A stretch of DNA of 42,450 nt from a bacterium (GTDB lineage Bacteria; Cyanobacteriota; Vampirovibrionia; Gastranaerophilales; Gastranaerophilaceae), in the NCBI GenBank assembly GCA_017629215.1, contig JAGBXP010000003.1, positions 1-42,450 on the forward strand. The letters are read 5' to 3'. The position numbers and the translations under genes were made by a program. Positions 26,674 through 36,027 of the stretch are shown here, piece after piece. Position 1 is the stretch's first letter. The number at the start of each line of letters is the position of its first letter. Below the pieces are notes generated by a model, which saw nothing but the letters and a program-made list of their open reading frames with translations, was not told the DNA's origin and ran no database searches.

Positions 26674-28578
26674 TTATAAAATTCTTTGTTCTTTTGTTTT
26701 TGGAGTTATATACAAGTTGTAATCAACACTTTCAATATACTCTTTGAACAACTCATCATAAGTTTTATATAAAGATGAAAATCTATCTCTAATTTTTGCT
26801 GGCCATTCAATATCATCTTTTACCAAGAATTTTTCACCAATTACCATTCTATATTCTTTATTCAAATCAATTGGCACAAATTCTTTTGTACTATTATCTC
26901 TAACTTTAATTGCATCAGCATATTTCTTGTCTGATTTACCTTCTTTAATTTGCGAAATCAATGTTCTATTTACTTGAACATCAGACCAATGAATTATTGT
27001 ATTACGAGTTTTGTTCTTCAAATTAGATAATATATTTTCTGTAATCAAGCCAACTAATTCTTCACCTCTTACATTACCAATTCTAAGGTTAGATAAATCT
27101 TCACTCACACCATCGAAGATTTTTTGAACAGCCAAATTATCAGAACCATCATTTAATCCACCACGAATAATTGATGATTGGATTGCAACAGTAAAGACAT
27201 CCTTGTCAATATTTCTAACAGCACGTTTTACAGCACTTGTTAGATAATTAGCCAAATAGCTATTTTGATAACGGATTTCATTACCATAAGACAATTCTGA
27301 AAGTCCCTTATTAACGCTTTCTTGTTTTTCAAACATTTCTCTTGCAAGTTTCCAAACTATATCATTAAAATTCTTATTCTTCATTCTTAAAACTCGCTCT
27401 TTAGGATCTTTAAATCCTAAATCATCTAATACAGGATCAATATAATCACTTATTTCAGCTTTACGAACAGATGGATCAAAATCCCTTCTTAATTCTTTCA
27501 ATTTTATCATAGGAATAGTATCTTTTTCGAATGCTGTATTTAAGAATTTTTGATATGGATGATTTTCCAAACCATCAGGAACTGTTAATGCTGTAAAATA
27601 TGGAGTTGTTGTTACTTTCTTCAAATTGCCATCATCATCAAATTCTATATTCATAGATTTTACTAAATCATTATCCTGATATAAAGAATCTATTGTAATA
27701 TGATTATAAGCTGATTGAGTTGTTTTATGGTCATGCCCGTTCAACACATGATCTATCTGAGGAACATTTTTTAACACCATTTCAGATAATCTAGCACCCA
27801 TGTGAGACATTAATATTACAGCACCTTTTGGATTTTTTTCTTTAAAAGCTTCAACTTCATCTTTAATAGCTTTAATTGTTCCTTGCATATCTTCTTCTTT
27901 TAAATTTGCATCTTTCTTATTACAGTTATCATAGAATTCCATTCCATTTAACAAACCTGGATTATAAAACTCCATACTTGGAATAGTAGCACCCACAAAT
28001 AAAATTTTATGGAAAAGATTTGGTTCTTTATCATCAACTATTGAAAATTCTGCAGATTTAACTATTTTATCACTATTATCCTTCATAGCTTCAACAACTG
28101 CAGGAGATTTTGCTAAATCTACGTTTGTAATAAGTGTTTTCATTGGATTTTTTTTCATAAAATCTAATGCAAACTTATCTCCACCGTCAAGACAGTGGTT
28201 ACCTAATACATACAAGACTTCTAACTCATTTCCTTTAAACTCACTTTCACCTGTAATTTTATTTGCAGTCTTATGCAAAACATCTCGAATGCAATCTATA
28301 GTATTTAAAAGTGCTTCATTTTGTAACTCACCATTTGATTTATTAGGATTAGTTTTAAAACCACGCTTAGATGGGTTAATAAACCAATCTCCAACTACTG
28401 CAAAGAAATTAAAAGTACTCTTAGATTCAGGTTTTACAAAAATATCCTTTGCATTATTTTCAACCGTCTTTAATACTTGTCGCACTTTTGTTAAATTTCC
28501 ATGTCCATCACTTAGCACGATACCTGTAACATTCGCGCCCTTAAAAGTTCTATCACTAGATTGTATACGTGAAATCAT
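26674..28578 (-). CDS. 5'-nucleotidase-like metallophosphoesterase
   Basis: The protein has the calcineurin-like metal-binding motifs SDGHGN (about 23-28), VVGDW, GNHCLDGG, SHMGA and GHDH in order, then a 5'-nucleotidase C-terminal domain with SIIRGGLNDG and GNVRGEELVGLI. Relatives hydrolyse nucleotides outside the cytoplasm. This one has no signal peptide: the N-terminus reads MISRIQSSDRTFKG. Two ATGs stand next to AAGGAGGT; the second (28578) has the better spacing. At about 634 residues it is longer than UshA. Substrate not determined. Confidence 0.8.
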   Translation of the reverse strand: MISRIQSSDRTFKGANVTGIVLSDGHGNLTKVRQVLKTVENNAKDIFVKPESKSTFNFFAVVGDWFINPSKRGFKTNPNKSNGELQNEALLNTIDCIRDVLHKTANKITGESEFKGNELEVLYVLGNHCLDGGDKFALDFMKKNPMKTLITNVDLAKSPAVVEAMKDNSDKIVKSAEFSIVDDKEPNLFHKILFVGATIPSMEFYNPGLLNGMEFYDNCNKKDANLKEEDMQGTIKAIKDEVEAFKEKNPKGAVILMSHMGARLSEMVLKNVPQIDHVLNGHDHKTTQSAYNHITIDSLYQDNDLVKSMNIEFDDDGNLKKVTTTPYFTALTVPDGLENHPYQKFLNTAFEKDTIPMIKLKELRRDFDPSVRKAEISDYIDPVLDDLGFKDPKERVLRMKNKNFNDIVWKLAREMFEKQESVNKGLSELSYGNEIRYQNSYLANYLTSAVKRAVRNIDKDVFTVAIQSSIIRGGLNDGSDNLAVQKIFDGVSEDLSNLRIGNVRGEELVGLITENILSNLKNKTRNTIIHWSDVQVNRTLISQIKEGKSDKKYADAIKVRDNSTKEFVPIDLNKEYRMVIGEKFLVKDDIEWPAKIRDRFSSLYKTYDELFKEYIESVDYNLYITPKTKEQRIL

Positions 28579-28693
28579 CATACCTCCTTAATATTATGTT
28601 GATACACACCTCATACTCATAAAAAACATAAACAAAAAAAATTTTGCTAGTGTTATATATCAACTAATATATCAAATAATATATAAATTTCAA

Positions 28694-28948
28694 CTAAATA
28701 AAACTATAAGCTACAATTTTATCAATATTAACATGTAACCAATCATAATTTGAATTCGACTCACATATTCCATCATAAATATCATTAACATTACACAACC
28801 TAACATTAATCAAATTTATATATTCATCTTTATTACATTCTCCACATTCATATACATCACCAATAATTTGGTAATGATTTGTTAAAATAACAACCCTATT
28901 TGATTGACTTTTCTCCATAATCATTTTAAAAGTTTTCATTTTACTCAT
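28694..28948 (-). CDS. Small Sm-like (LSm-fold) protein candidate
   Basis: The 84-residue protein has a strong GGAGGAG ribosome binding site 6 bases before the ATG. After a helix-like start (residues 1-16), four to five strands follow: RVVILTN (18-24), YQIIGDVYECG (26-36), YINLINVRL (43-51), then WLHVNIDKIVAYSFI at the end. This order resembles an Sm/LSm barrel such as Hfq. It also has four cysteines, C34, C38, C52 and C61. Fold assignment is from pattern only. It stands between the phosphoesterase and the HD-GYP gene. Confidence 0.7.
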   Translation of the reverse strand: MSKMKTFKMIMEKSQSNRVVILTNHYQIIGDVYECGECNKDEYINLINVRLCNVNDIYDGICESNSNYDWLHVNIDKIVAYSFI

Positions 28949-29009
28949 TGTAAACTCCTCCTATGAATAAGATTAATAAATAGAAGAAGAAAAACAATTA
29001 GCTCAGAGA

Positions 29010-30002
29010 CTAAATTATCATATCATTAAAATCTTTATGATCATCATAATTATACATGTGAATAAATGTATAAAGCATTTTTGCTGAAAAACGCTTAGAG
29101 CCTAAAGATAGCATGGCTTTCAATGCTTCACGATTATTTGAAACATGCACTGGCGTACGATTACAAGCTAAATTGTCGTAATAATTTGCTACATTGATTA
29201 TCTGAGCAATAACATTTATATAATCACTAGAGATACCATTTGGATAACCAGAACCATCATTATTTTCATGATGCTCTAATGCGGCTTTTGCTATATTATC
29301 ACTTAATTGTAATTTTTCTTTAATTATTTTATATCCAATTTCCGTATGCTTAGCAACTTCATCTTCTTGCATTGTTAATAATGCAGAAGTTCCATTTAAT
29401 TTTATCTCTAGTTTACCGATATCATGCAATAATGCTGCTAAAATCACGTCTTCTAGTGCTAAATTATTCAATTCTAGTTTTTTAGCAATCAACCCCGATA
29501 CTATTGCAACATTCAATGGATGACATATTTCATATTCGCCTAAAAACCTAATTTCAGACCCTTTTTTTGATTTACTTAATTGTTTATATAAATCACTTAA
29601 TAACACATTTACCAAAGTATTAAGTTTCAACAAGCCTTCTTCATAATAACCATGTAAAAATAAATCTAAAGTTTTTTTATAAAAATATTTAATCTTAATT
29701 TGATTATCAGGCTTAATAGAACTTTCACGATTAACAACAGTTTCAAAATCCGATATATCTAAAGAGTCATACGAAAAATTAGCTAATTTTTTTGCATTAT
29801 TTTTTGCAGTACCACCTTTTTCATTCTTATTACCCTCATTATAAAATTCTTCTGTAAAAAGTCTTGGGTAATTCTTCAACATTATAAGCTTCCCTGGAGT
29901 CAACACTTCTCCAGCTGATAAAATCTTTGAATTTGATTCATTATATAAATCAAACGGCAAAATCTTATAACCACTTAGTTCTTTTGTAAAAACTTGTCTC
30001 AT
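29010..30002 (-). CDS. HD-GYP domain phosphodiesterase
   Basis: HD-GYP proteins hydrolyse cyclic di-GMP or related dinucleotides. The C-terminal domain (about 120-320) has His161, the LLHDIGK motif (191-197), KHTEIG (217-222), HHE (243-245) and DGSGYP (248-253), so the catalytic set looks complete. The N-terminal 115 residues are an unassigned, possibly sensory, domain of the type often attached to such proteins (SGYKILPFDLYNESNSKIL). No transmembrane helix is seen. No good ribosome binding site precedes the ATG at 30002. Confidence 0.88.
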   Translation of the reverse strand: MRQVFTKELSGYKILPFDLYNESNSKILSAGEVLTPGKLIMLKNYPRLFTEEFYNEGNKNEKGGTAKNNAKKLANFSYDSLDISDFETVVNRESSIKPDNQIKIKYFYKKTLDLFLHGYYEEGLLKLNTLVNVLLSDLYKQLSKSKKGSEIRFLGEYEICHPLNVAIVSGLIAKKLELNNLALEDVILAALLHDIGKLEIKLNGTSALLTMQEDEVAKHTEIGYKIIKEKLQLSDNIAKAALEHHENNDGSGYPNGISSDYINVIAQIINVANYYDNLACNRTPVHVSNNREALKAMLSLGSKRFSAKMLYTFIHMYNYDDHKDFNDMII

Positions 30003-30048
30003 AAGCTTATTATAACATTTTGATTAAAGTTTGCATACTATATTTGTT

Positions 30049-31578
30049 TTATTTTTCTTCACGTCTCAATTCATGATAACTATAGAGTGAATATATCAAA
30101 ATTCCTACAATTAGCCAAATTATAAAATATAATGCTGATGTTGCCTTTGAACTAAATTTACAATACATCAGAGCAAGACAAGTTAAAACACCTAATATTG
30201 GAAATAATGGACAGAACGGAACTTTAAATGGTCGTTCTCTATTTGGTTCTGTCTTTCTAAGAATAAGAACTGCAATACAAATAACTATAAATGATGCAAA
30301 TGTTCCAAAATTACAAAGCTCTGCTGAAATATTCAAATCCATAAACAGCCCACAAAGTATCACTATTAAACCTGAAACCCAAGTCATAACATGTGGAGTC
30401 TTAAATTTTGTATGAATAGCATTCCAAGATTTTGGTAAAAAATGATCCCTACTCATAGCATAGAGAATACGAGTAGTACCTAATTGATAAATTAATAATA
30501 CTGATGTTAAAGCACATAACGCACCTACAGATATCAAACCTGCATACCAATTTATACCTACAAATCTCATAGCGTGAGCCAATGGAGCTTGAATGTCTAT
30601 AGCATTAATTGGGACAACACCTGTTAAAACTAATGCGACACAGACATATAAAACTGTACAAAGGAACAAAGTTCCCATTATCGCCAATGGCAAATCTCGC
30701 TGAGGATTTTTTGTTTCTTCTGCTGCTGTTGATATAGCATCAAACCCAATATAAGCAAAAAAGATTATAAATGCTCCAGAGAAAATTCCCTCTAAACCAT
30801 TTGGTGCAAAAGGAACCCAATTCTCAGGTCTTACATAGAACGCACCAACAACTACAAAAGATAATATTATAAACATATTTACACCAACCATAATAGTTGC
30901 AACTTTGGTCGATTCTTTTATACCTTTAATTAATAAAAGTGTTAAAATTAAAACAATAGCTATCGCAGGTAAATTCGCTGCAATCGGGATTTCCAAACCA
31001 AATGGTAAACTAATAAATGGCATTTTATCATGCACATCCCAGCCATAACGATTGCATATTTCATACATTGAACGATAATCGTTTCTTAACCATAATGGGA
31101 AATTTACAATCCAAGATGGAAGTAAGTGTTGGAAACCTTTTAAAAACTGCACTAAATAGCCAGTCCAAGCGCTTGCTACAGTAATATTACCAATTGCATA
31201 TTCCAACATTAAAACCCAACCAACCATCCAAGCCATGAATTCACCCATTGTCGCATAAGTATAAGCATAGGCACTTCCTGCAACAGGCATCATAGCTGCT
31301 ATTTCTGAATATGATAATGCCGAAAAAACACTTGCTATAGCTGCTAATATCATCGAAATAACAATTGCAGATCCAGCTCCTGCAGCATCAGTACTACCAA
31401 CAATAGCTGAACCTATTATTGTAAAAATTCCTGTCCCAACAACAGCTGCAATACCAATTACAATCAAGTCAAATATCCCTAAAGTTTTCTTCAACTCTGA
31501 TTGAGTTCCTGTCTCTACAGTTTCTTGAGGAGATTTACATTTTAATAAATTGCTAAATATTTCTTGTAATCTATTCAT
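30049..31578 (-). CDS. APC-family amino acid permease (second of tandem pair)
   Basis: This 509-residue inner-membrane transporter has about 12-14 helices. The helix 1 signature VVGTGIFTIIG and the EIAAMMPVAGSAYAYTY block are typical of the cationic amino acid transporter subgroup of the APC superfamily. It begins one base after the stop of the neighbouring paralogue and shares most of its length with it, so the pair arose by tandem duplication. The amino acid carried is not readable. Confidence 0.88.
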   Translation of the reverse strand: MNRLQEIFSNLLKCKSPQETVETGTQSELKKTLGIFDLIVIGIAAVVGTGIFTIIGSAIVGSTDAAGAGSAIVISMILAAIASVFSALSYSEIAAMMPVAGSAYAYTYATMGEFMAWMVGWVLMLEYAIGNITVASAWTGYLVQFLKGFQHLLPSWIVNFPLWLRNDYRSMYEICNRYGWDVHDKMPFISLPFGLEIPIAANLPAIAIVLILTLLLIKGIKESTKVATIMVGVNMFIILSFVVVGAFYVRPENWVPFAPNGLEGIFSGAFIIFFAYIGFDAISTAAEETKNPQRDLPLAIMGTLFLCTVLYVCVALVLTGVVPINAIDIQAPLAHAMRFVGINWYAGLISVGALCALTSVLLIYQLGTTRILYAMSRDHFLPKSWNAIHTKFKTPHVMTWVSGLIVILCGLFMDLNISAELCNFGTFASFIVICIAVLILRKTEPNRERPFKVPFCPLFPILGVLTCLALMYCKFSSKATSALYFIIWLIVGILIYSLYSYHELRREEK

Positions 31579-31579
31579 T

Positions 31580-33139
31580 TTATACTTCTTCTATTTCTGT
31601 TTCTCTATTTTTTCTATAACCGTATGTAGCATAAATAATCATACCAACAATAACCCAAGCTATAAACATTATTGATGATAATACTGCAGTTTCCCCTTTT
31701 GCAACAACCATTGAATAAATCATCAAACCACCACAGCATATAATACCCAATAAAGGAAACCAAGGACAGAAAGGTACTTTAAAAGGTCTCTCTCTATCTG
31801 GATCTATTTTTCTTAGAATTAAAATCGCCACACAAACTATGATAAACGATGTGAATGTACCAAAGTTACACAATGAAGCTGCTATATCTAAATCTAAAAA
31901 TAATGTTCCAATAATACCTAAAGCTCCAACCGTAATAGTTAAAACATGAGGAGTATTAAATTTCTTATGCGTCTTTTGGAAAACTTTTGGTAAGAAATTA
32001 TCTCTACTCATAGCAAACAAAACACGAGTTGCAGCCATTTGTAAAACCAACATAACTGATGTTAACCCTGCAATAGAACCTACAGAAATTAATCCAGCCA
32101 CCCAATTTTGTCCTACTGCAGACATTGCATAAGCCATCGGAGCTTTTAATAAGCCTTCTGGTATCACTACACCACTTGTAGGCTGTAGACCAGTTAATAC
32201 TAATGCCACTAATACATAAACAATAGTAGTAATTAAAAGAGAACCTATAATTCCAATAGGTAAATCTTTTTGAGGATTTTTACATTCTTCTGCAGCTGTT
32301 GCAAGAGCATCAAAACCTATATATGCAAAAAAGATTATAAACGCACCCATAAACACACCTTCAAAACCATTTGGAGCAAAAGGTGTCCAATTTTCAGGTC
32401 TTACATAAAAAGCTCCTGCAAGTACAAACAGTGCAATTACACCAAGCTTAACAAAAACCATTATTCCTGCCATCTTAGCCGAATCCTTTGTTCCCTTCAC
32501 CAATATCACTGTCATAAGAACAATCATTACTATTGCAGGTAAATTTAACGAAATCGGAATACCCGCTATATGTGGTATAACACTAGCTGGTTCAATTCCT
32601 TGTCCCTGATAATAATGAACAGCATTTCTATAATCACTAATTAACCATTGTGGAGGATTACAAATCCAAGCAGGCAATACACTTGAAAAACCTTTCATAA
32701 ATTGCATAAAATGATTTGTCCAAGCACAAGCTACAGCAATAAAACCTATCGCATATTCAAGCATCAACACCCAGCCAATTAGCCAAGCCATACACTCACC
32801 TAATGTTGCAAATGTATAAGTATAAGCACCACCTGCAACAGGTATCATTGTTGAAAATTCACTATAACATAATGCCGAAAATATACAAGCAATAGCTGCA
32901 ATCACCATTGAGACCATTAATGCTGGTCCAGCCCCAGTACCCTCTGCTGCTGCAGCAGTTCCAACAATTGCAAATATACCCGAACCAATGATAGCTCCGA
33001 CACCAAGAATAATTAAATCCCAAACTCCTAAAGTCTTTTCTAAACCACCTTCTTTAGCACCAGCTAATGTGTCATCAGGATTTTTTCTTGTTGCCATTTT
33101 CTTTAAAATGGAAGCTATCGATAGTTTATTTTCTGCCAT
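31580..33139 (-). CDS. APC-family amino acid permease (first of tandem pair)
   Basis: The 519-residue paralogue of the adjacent permease has the same helix 1 motif (IIGSGIFAIVG), the EFSTMIPVAGGAYTYTF block, and the FFAYIGFDAL-A-T-AAEE segment that forms the substrate site in relatives. The main differences from its neighbour are in the extracytoplasmic loop near 150-190 and in the C-terminus. The two genes are transcribed together, separated from glyQ by a terminator. Confidence 0.88.
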   Translation of the reverse strand: MAENKLSIASILKKMATRKNPDDTLAGAKEGGLEKTLGVWDLIILGVGAIIGSGIFAIVGTAAAAEGTGAGPALMVSMVIAAIACIFSALCYSEFSTMIPVAGGAYTYTFATLGECMAWLIGWVLMLEYAIGFIAVACAWTNHFMQFMKGFSSVLPAWICNPPQWLISDYRNAVHYYQGQGIEPASVIPHIAGIPISLNLPAIVMIVLMTVILVKGTKDSAKMAGIMVFVKLGVIALFVLAGAFYVRPENWTPFAPNGFEGVFMGAFIIFFAYIGFDALATAAEECKNPQKDLPIGIIGSLLITTIVYVLVALVLTGLQPTSGVVIPEGLLKAPMAYAMSAVGQNWVAGLISVGSIAGLTSVMLVLQMAATRVLFAMSRDNFLPKVFQKTHKKFNTPHVLTITVGALGIIGTLFLDLDIAASLCNFGTFTSFIIVCVAILILRKIDPDRERPFKVPFCPWFPLLGIICCGGLMIYSMVVAKGETAVLSSIMFIAWVIVGMIIYATYGYRKNRETEIEEV

Positions 33140-33177
33140 TCGTAACCCTTTCTATTTATATTTTACTAATTATAATT

Positions 33178-33219
33178 AAACCTACAAATTTATCCTTTTG
33201 AAGGGAAACTTGTAGGTTT
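33178..33219 (-). terminator. Terminator downstream of glyQ
   Basis: AAACCTACAA (33178-33187) pairs with TTGTAGGTTT (33210-33219), and the stem partly continues inward. On the minus strand it is followed by a T-rich run, and it lies between glyQ and the permease pair. Confidence 0.7.
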
Positions 33220-33257
33220 TAATCTTTTATTTTATTTTTAACCGATATTTCCCATCC

Positions 33258-34133
33258 TTATTTTTTACATAAAGGGAAGCCAAGCTTCTCACGTTGCTTG
33301 ACATATAAGTTTGCAACAGCAGAAGCCATTGTTCTTACTCGATTAATAAAGTTAATTCTTTCATCTTTACTAATAACACCTCTTGCATCAAGAAGATTAA
33401 AAGTATGTGAACATTTTAATACATAATCATAAGCTGGTAACACTAACTCTGCATCAATACAAGTTTCTACCTCTTTTTGATAAGCATCAAACAAGCTAAA
33501 TAATCTTTCTGCATTTGAATATTCAAAATTATACTTTGATTGCTCAATTTCGTTTTGTAAGTAAATATCACCATATTTAAGTTCATTATTCCACATAATG
33601 TCAAATACAGACTCTTTATTCTGAATATACATAGCAATACGCTCTAGACCATAAGTAATTTCTAAAGCAACTGGCTTAACTTCTAAACCACCAACTTGTT
33701 GAAAATAAGTAAATTGAGTGATTTCCATTCCATCAAGCCAAACTTCCCAGCCCACACCAGCTGCTCCAAGCGTTGGAGATTCCCAATTGTCTTCTACAAA
33801 CCTGACATCGTGCTTAGACAAATCTATTCCCATTGCTTCTAAACTCTTTAAGTAAAGCTCCTGTGCATTATCAGGAGAAGGTTTTAGTATAACCTGATAT
33901 TGAAAATAATGCCCAAGCCTATTAGGGTTTTCACCATATCGAGCATCTGTTGGACGTCTACAAGGCTCAACCATAGCCGTAGACCAAGGCTCTGGTCCTA
34001 ACGAACGTAGAAAGGTTGCAGGGTTCATTGTAGAAGCACCTTTTTCTGTATCATAAGGCTGTTGAATAATACAACCATAGTCTGACCAAAATTTTGACAA
34101 ATTAAGTATTAAGTCTTGAAAGTTTAATATCAT
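33258..34133 (-). CDS. glyQ: Glycyl-tRNA synthetase alpha subunit
   Basis: GlyQ is the catalytic subunit of the alpha2-beta2 bacterial glycyl-tRNA synthetase. Motifs are [19 protein letters not shown] (about 20-38), [20 protein letters not shown] (about 48-67) and [12 protein letters not shown] 34133 is preferred because GGGA lies just upstream; the in-frame ATG at 34148 lacks a site. That gives 291 residues. The beta subunit gene glyS, often adjacent, is not next to it: its place downstream is taken by the permease genes. Confidence 0.94.
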   Translation of the reverse strand: MILNFQDLILNLSKFWSDYGCIIQQPYDTEKGASTMNPATFLRSLGPEPWSTAMVEPCRRPTDARYGENPNRLGHYFQYQVILKPSPDNAQELYLKSLEAMGIDLSKHDVRFVEDNWESPTLGAAGVGWEVWLDGMEITQFTYFQQVGGLEVKPVALEITYGLERIAMYIQNKESVFDIMWNNELKYGDIYLQNEIEQSKYNFEYSNAERLFSLFDAYQKEVETCIDAELVLPAYDYVLKCSHTFNLLDARGVISKDERINFINRVRTMASAVANLYVKQREKLGFPLCKK

Positions 34134-34328
34134 CTCTAATCCCAACATTGTATTTTTTACACTTATTAATTATACACAATTTTCTCAATGAAGCAAATGT
34201 TTTTATAAAAAATGTAACAATTCAAACATATTGTTAAAAATACATATCAAATAATAAAAAAGTAGTAACTACATATAACTCTAAAGAGTGATTTTTTATA
34301 AAAATTATAACATTTCGTTACATATCAA

Positions 34329-34360
34329 TTGCAAGAAGCTCTTTTTCATGCTAACATGAA
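34329..34360 (+). promoter_or_regulatory. Promoter overlapped by a palindromic operator-like site
   Basis: TTGCAA (34329-34334) and TAACAT (34352-34357) are 17 bases apart. A perfect palindrome TTCATG-CTAA-CATGAA (34345-34360) covers the -10 element, a position suited to a repressor. A perfect TATAAT at 34412-34417 without a matching -35 is an alternative start point. Confidence 0.45.
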
Positions 34361-34405
34361 CACATCGGTAGTGTAGATTAACTGAACAATCCACCGAAAG
34401 GTGTT
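34359..34405 (+). ncRNA. Structured leader hairpin upstream of the small gene
   Basis: Three nested stems are visible: AACAC/GTGTT (34359-34363 with 34401-34405), CGGT/ACCG (34366-34369 with 34393-34396) and GATT/AATC (34376-34379 with 34388-34391), separated by internal loops. A competing CACC-GAAA-GGTG hairpin (34392-34403) overlaps the 3' arm. I do not recognise a known riboswitch class. Confidence 0.35.
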
Positions 34406-34448
34406 TATATATATAATAGTGTTACATTTTAATAAAGGAGGAAACGTA

Positions 34449-34604
34449 ATGACCGTTACCGCAACCGAAACTAAAAATACAGTAAAATCTACATTTAATG
34501 ACGAATTTGAAAATTATCTAAAAAAACAACAAATAAAAACCACTTTTAATGGTTCAGAGCTAGAATCATTCTCTTGGTACAAAAAAGCTTTAGGGCTTGT
34601 ATAG
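34449..34604 (+). CDS. 51-residue protein, unknown function
   Basis: ATG 34449 follows an AAAGGAGG ribosome binding site by 7 bases, the strongest in this part of the window, and the gene is closed by a strong terminator. This makes it a real, probably well-expressed small gene. The protein begins with a Thr-rich stretch, continues with a charged helix-prone part (FNDEFENYLKKQQIK) and ends FSWYKKALGLV. There is no membrane segment. Extending the frame upstream would run through the promoter, so it is rejected. Function unknown. Confidence 0.75.
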   Translation: MTVTATETKNTVKSTFNDEFENYLKKQQIKTTFNGSELESFSWYKKALGLV

Positions 34605-34616
34605 AATAAAAAAAAA

Positions 34617-34642
34617 GACGAGAAAATCTCGTCTTTTTTTTT
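34617..34642. terminator. Strong bidirectional terminator
   Basis: GACGAGA (34617-34623) and TCTCGTC (34627-34633) form a stem with an AAA loop, flanked by about nine A residues on the left and nine T residues on the right. It can stop both the 51-residue gene and the convergent leftward gene. Confidence 0.93.
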
Positions 34643-34677
34643 GCTTTTTAAATAATAAATCACCTTTTACTCTTTTA

Positions 34678-35400
34678 TTAATCAGCCGTTTTATTACCTA
34701 TTTCATTACCTGGTACCATTAAAGCCAATGGTACTATGCGAGCGATTTTATGAGCGATATTTGATTTTTCATCAATATATTGAGCAGAAGCTAATAAATC
34801 ATCAACATGAGGGAATAAATCTGTACCCTTTATTCCTCTCTCATTTGAAGCATCTTTAAACAACACATTTGAGATTTTATTCATTGTAAAGTTAGCTATA
34901 TAAATACCTGCAATTATTGCACCTATTGAAGCAACAGCTCTAACAACTTTTCCTTTTGTTGTTGTTTCGGCAACTTTTAACATATTGCAGAGCTTATCAG
35001 TTAAATCAACTGTAAGAATTGGAATTGAAATATTACCTATTTGCATGACAGTTTCTCGGCGTTTAGCTCTTCTATTCGCAGGATTTTTATCAATAATATA
35101 ACCACCAGCTAAACCTCCTAAACAAGTACCAACTCCCATAGAAACAACTTCAGGTGCTTTAATCTTAGTCGTTTTAATATATTTCCAAAAAGATTTAGGG
35201 TTTAATTTATATCCACGATATTTTGAGAGTACTAATAAACTTGTCGTTACACCTAAAGCTGTAGTACCTGCTACAATAAATTTATCTTTAGTCGAATAAT
35301 CACTCTTCCAAAAAGCTTTTCCTTCATGACCGAAACTAGGCTCTATTTGAGAGCTTAAAGTAATCTTATTAATATTAAAACTATTAGGTGTTATATGCAT
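34678..35400 (-). CDS. Hypothetical membrane protein
   Basis: The 240-residue protein has three hydrophobic segments near 42-58 (FIVAGTTALGVTTSLLVLS), 85-102 (VSMGVGTCLGGLAGGYIID) and 155-176, with a basic stretch NRRAKRRE around 108-115. The N-terminus, MHITPNSFNINKITL, then PSFGHEGKAFWKSDY, is not a signal peptide and resembles leaders of other hypothetical proteins here. AAAGGGAT gives a ribosome binding site. It may be co-transcribed with the 158-residue gene 45 bases upstream. Function unknown. Confidence 0.7.
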   Translation of the reverse strand: MHITPNSFNINKITLSSQIEPSFGHEGKAFWKSDYSTKDKFIVAGTTALGVTTSLLVLSKYRGYKLNPKSFWKYIKTTKIKAPEVVSMGVGTCLGGLAGGYIIDKNPANRRAKRRETVMQIGNISIPILTVDLTDKLCNMLKVAETTTKGKVVRAVASIGAIIAGIYIANFTMNKISNVLFKDASNERGIKGTDLFPHVDDLLASAQYIDEKSNIAHKIARIVPLALMVPGNEIGNKTAD

Positions 35401-35445
35401 TTTTATCCCTTTTAATTAATTAAAAACACCTAAAAAATATTTTTG

Positions 35446-35922
35446 CTAGATTACAGGCGTATAAAATTTAGAAATTTCTTCAAAATATCTGTCTAAAGCC
35501 TTATAGCCATTATGTATTTCATCGGTTATAGAAGAATATCTACTTGCATTAATGAACTTCAGTTCTTTGCAACGAATTTGTAAAAGAGCATCAGCATCTT
35601 TTCTCAAAGATTCATTAGAAGACGTTGACCATTTTTTAAGATATGAGAGCTCTTCGTTAATTTGTTTGATTGTAGAAAATTCTAAAGTATTAAAATCATA
35701 TTTTTGTAATAATTGTCTTTCTGCATTAGAAATTCTGCTTTGCACAGCCTGAAAACGATACACACGCTTAATTATTACATAATTATCAGCCACTCTTCTA
35801 TGAGAATAAGGAACAGAGCTTTTTGCCAACAATGCAGATGTTGATAATGCAGTAAAAGCATCTTCCTCGCTTGAAAACGCACTTTGCACTGGATAAACGA
35901 CTTCAATCTTCTTACTGGTCAT
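35446..35922 (-). CDS. Hypothetical protein, helical
   Basis: The 158-residue protein is predicted mostly helical, with charged and polar residues throughout and no membrane segment or signal peptide. It starts MTSKKIEVVYPV after an AAAAGGAG ribosome binding site 8 bases upstream. It is probably the first gene of a two-gene leftward unit with the 240-residue membrane protein. I do not recognise a family. Confidence 0.65.
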   Translation of the reverse strand: MTSKKIEVVYPVQSAFSSEEDAFTALSTSALLAKSSVPYSHRRVADNYVIIKRVYRFQAVQSRISNAERQLLQKYDFNTLEFSTIKQINEELSYLKKWSTSSNESLRKDADALLQIRCKELKFINASRYSSITDEIHNGYKALDRYFEEISKFYTPVI

Positions 35923-36027
35923 TATAGCTACTCCTTTTCCTTACATCATAATCTAATAATATATGAAGCATTATAAATTGTCATTCAATTCGTAAAAAAT
36001 ATTTACATTTAAAGAAAAAACTATCTA

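Larger units (their letters stand above)
34149..34448. other. 300-base intergenic region before a small gene
   Basis: This AT-rich gap divides glyQ from the 51-residue gene. Its first 170 bases hold nothing I can name. The right part carries a promoter overlapped by a palindrome (34329-34360), a long irregular hairpin (34359-34405) and a TATAAT (34412-34417), listed separately. Confidence 0.5.

Noticed and set aside
32270..32542. Cys/Lys-rich frame antisense to the permease gene
   Set aside because: It is a shadow of a strongly supported APC permease, and no ribosome binding site was seen.
34401..34448. Longer start for the 51-residue protein
   Set aside because: It would cover the TATAAT and leader hairpin and lacks a ribosome binding site; the ATG at 34449 has AAAGGAGG.
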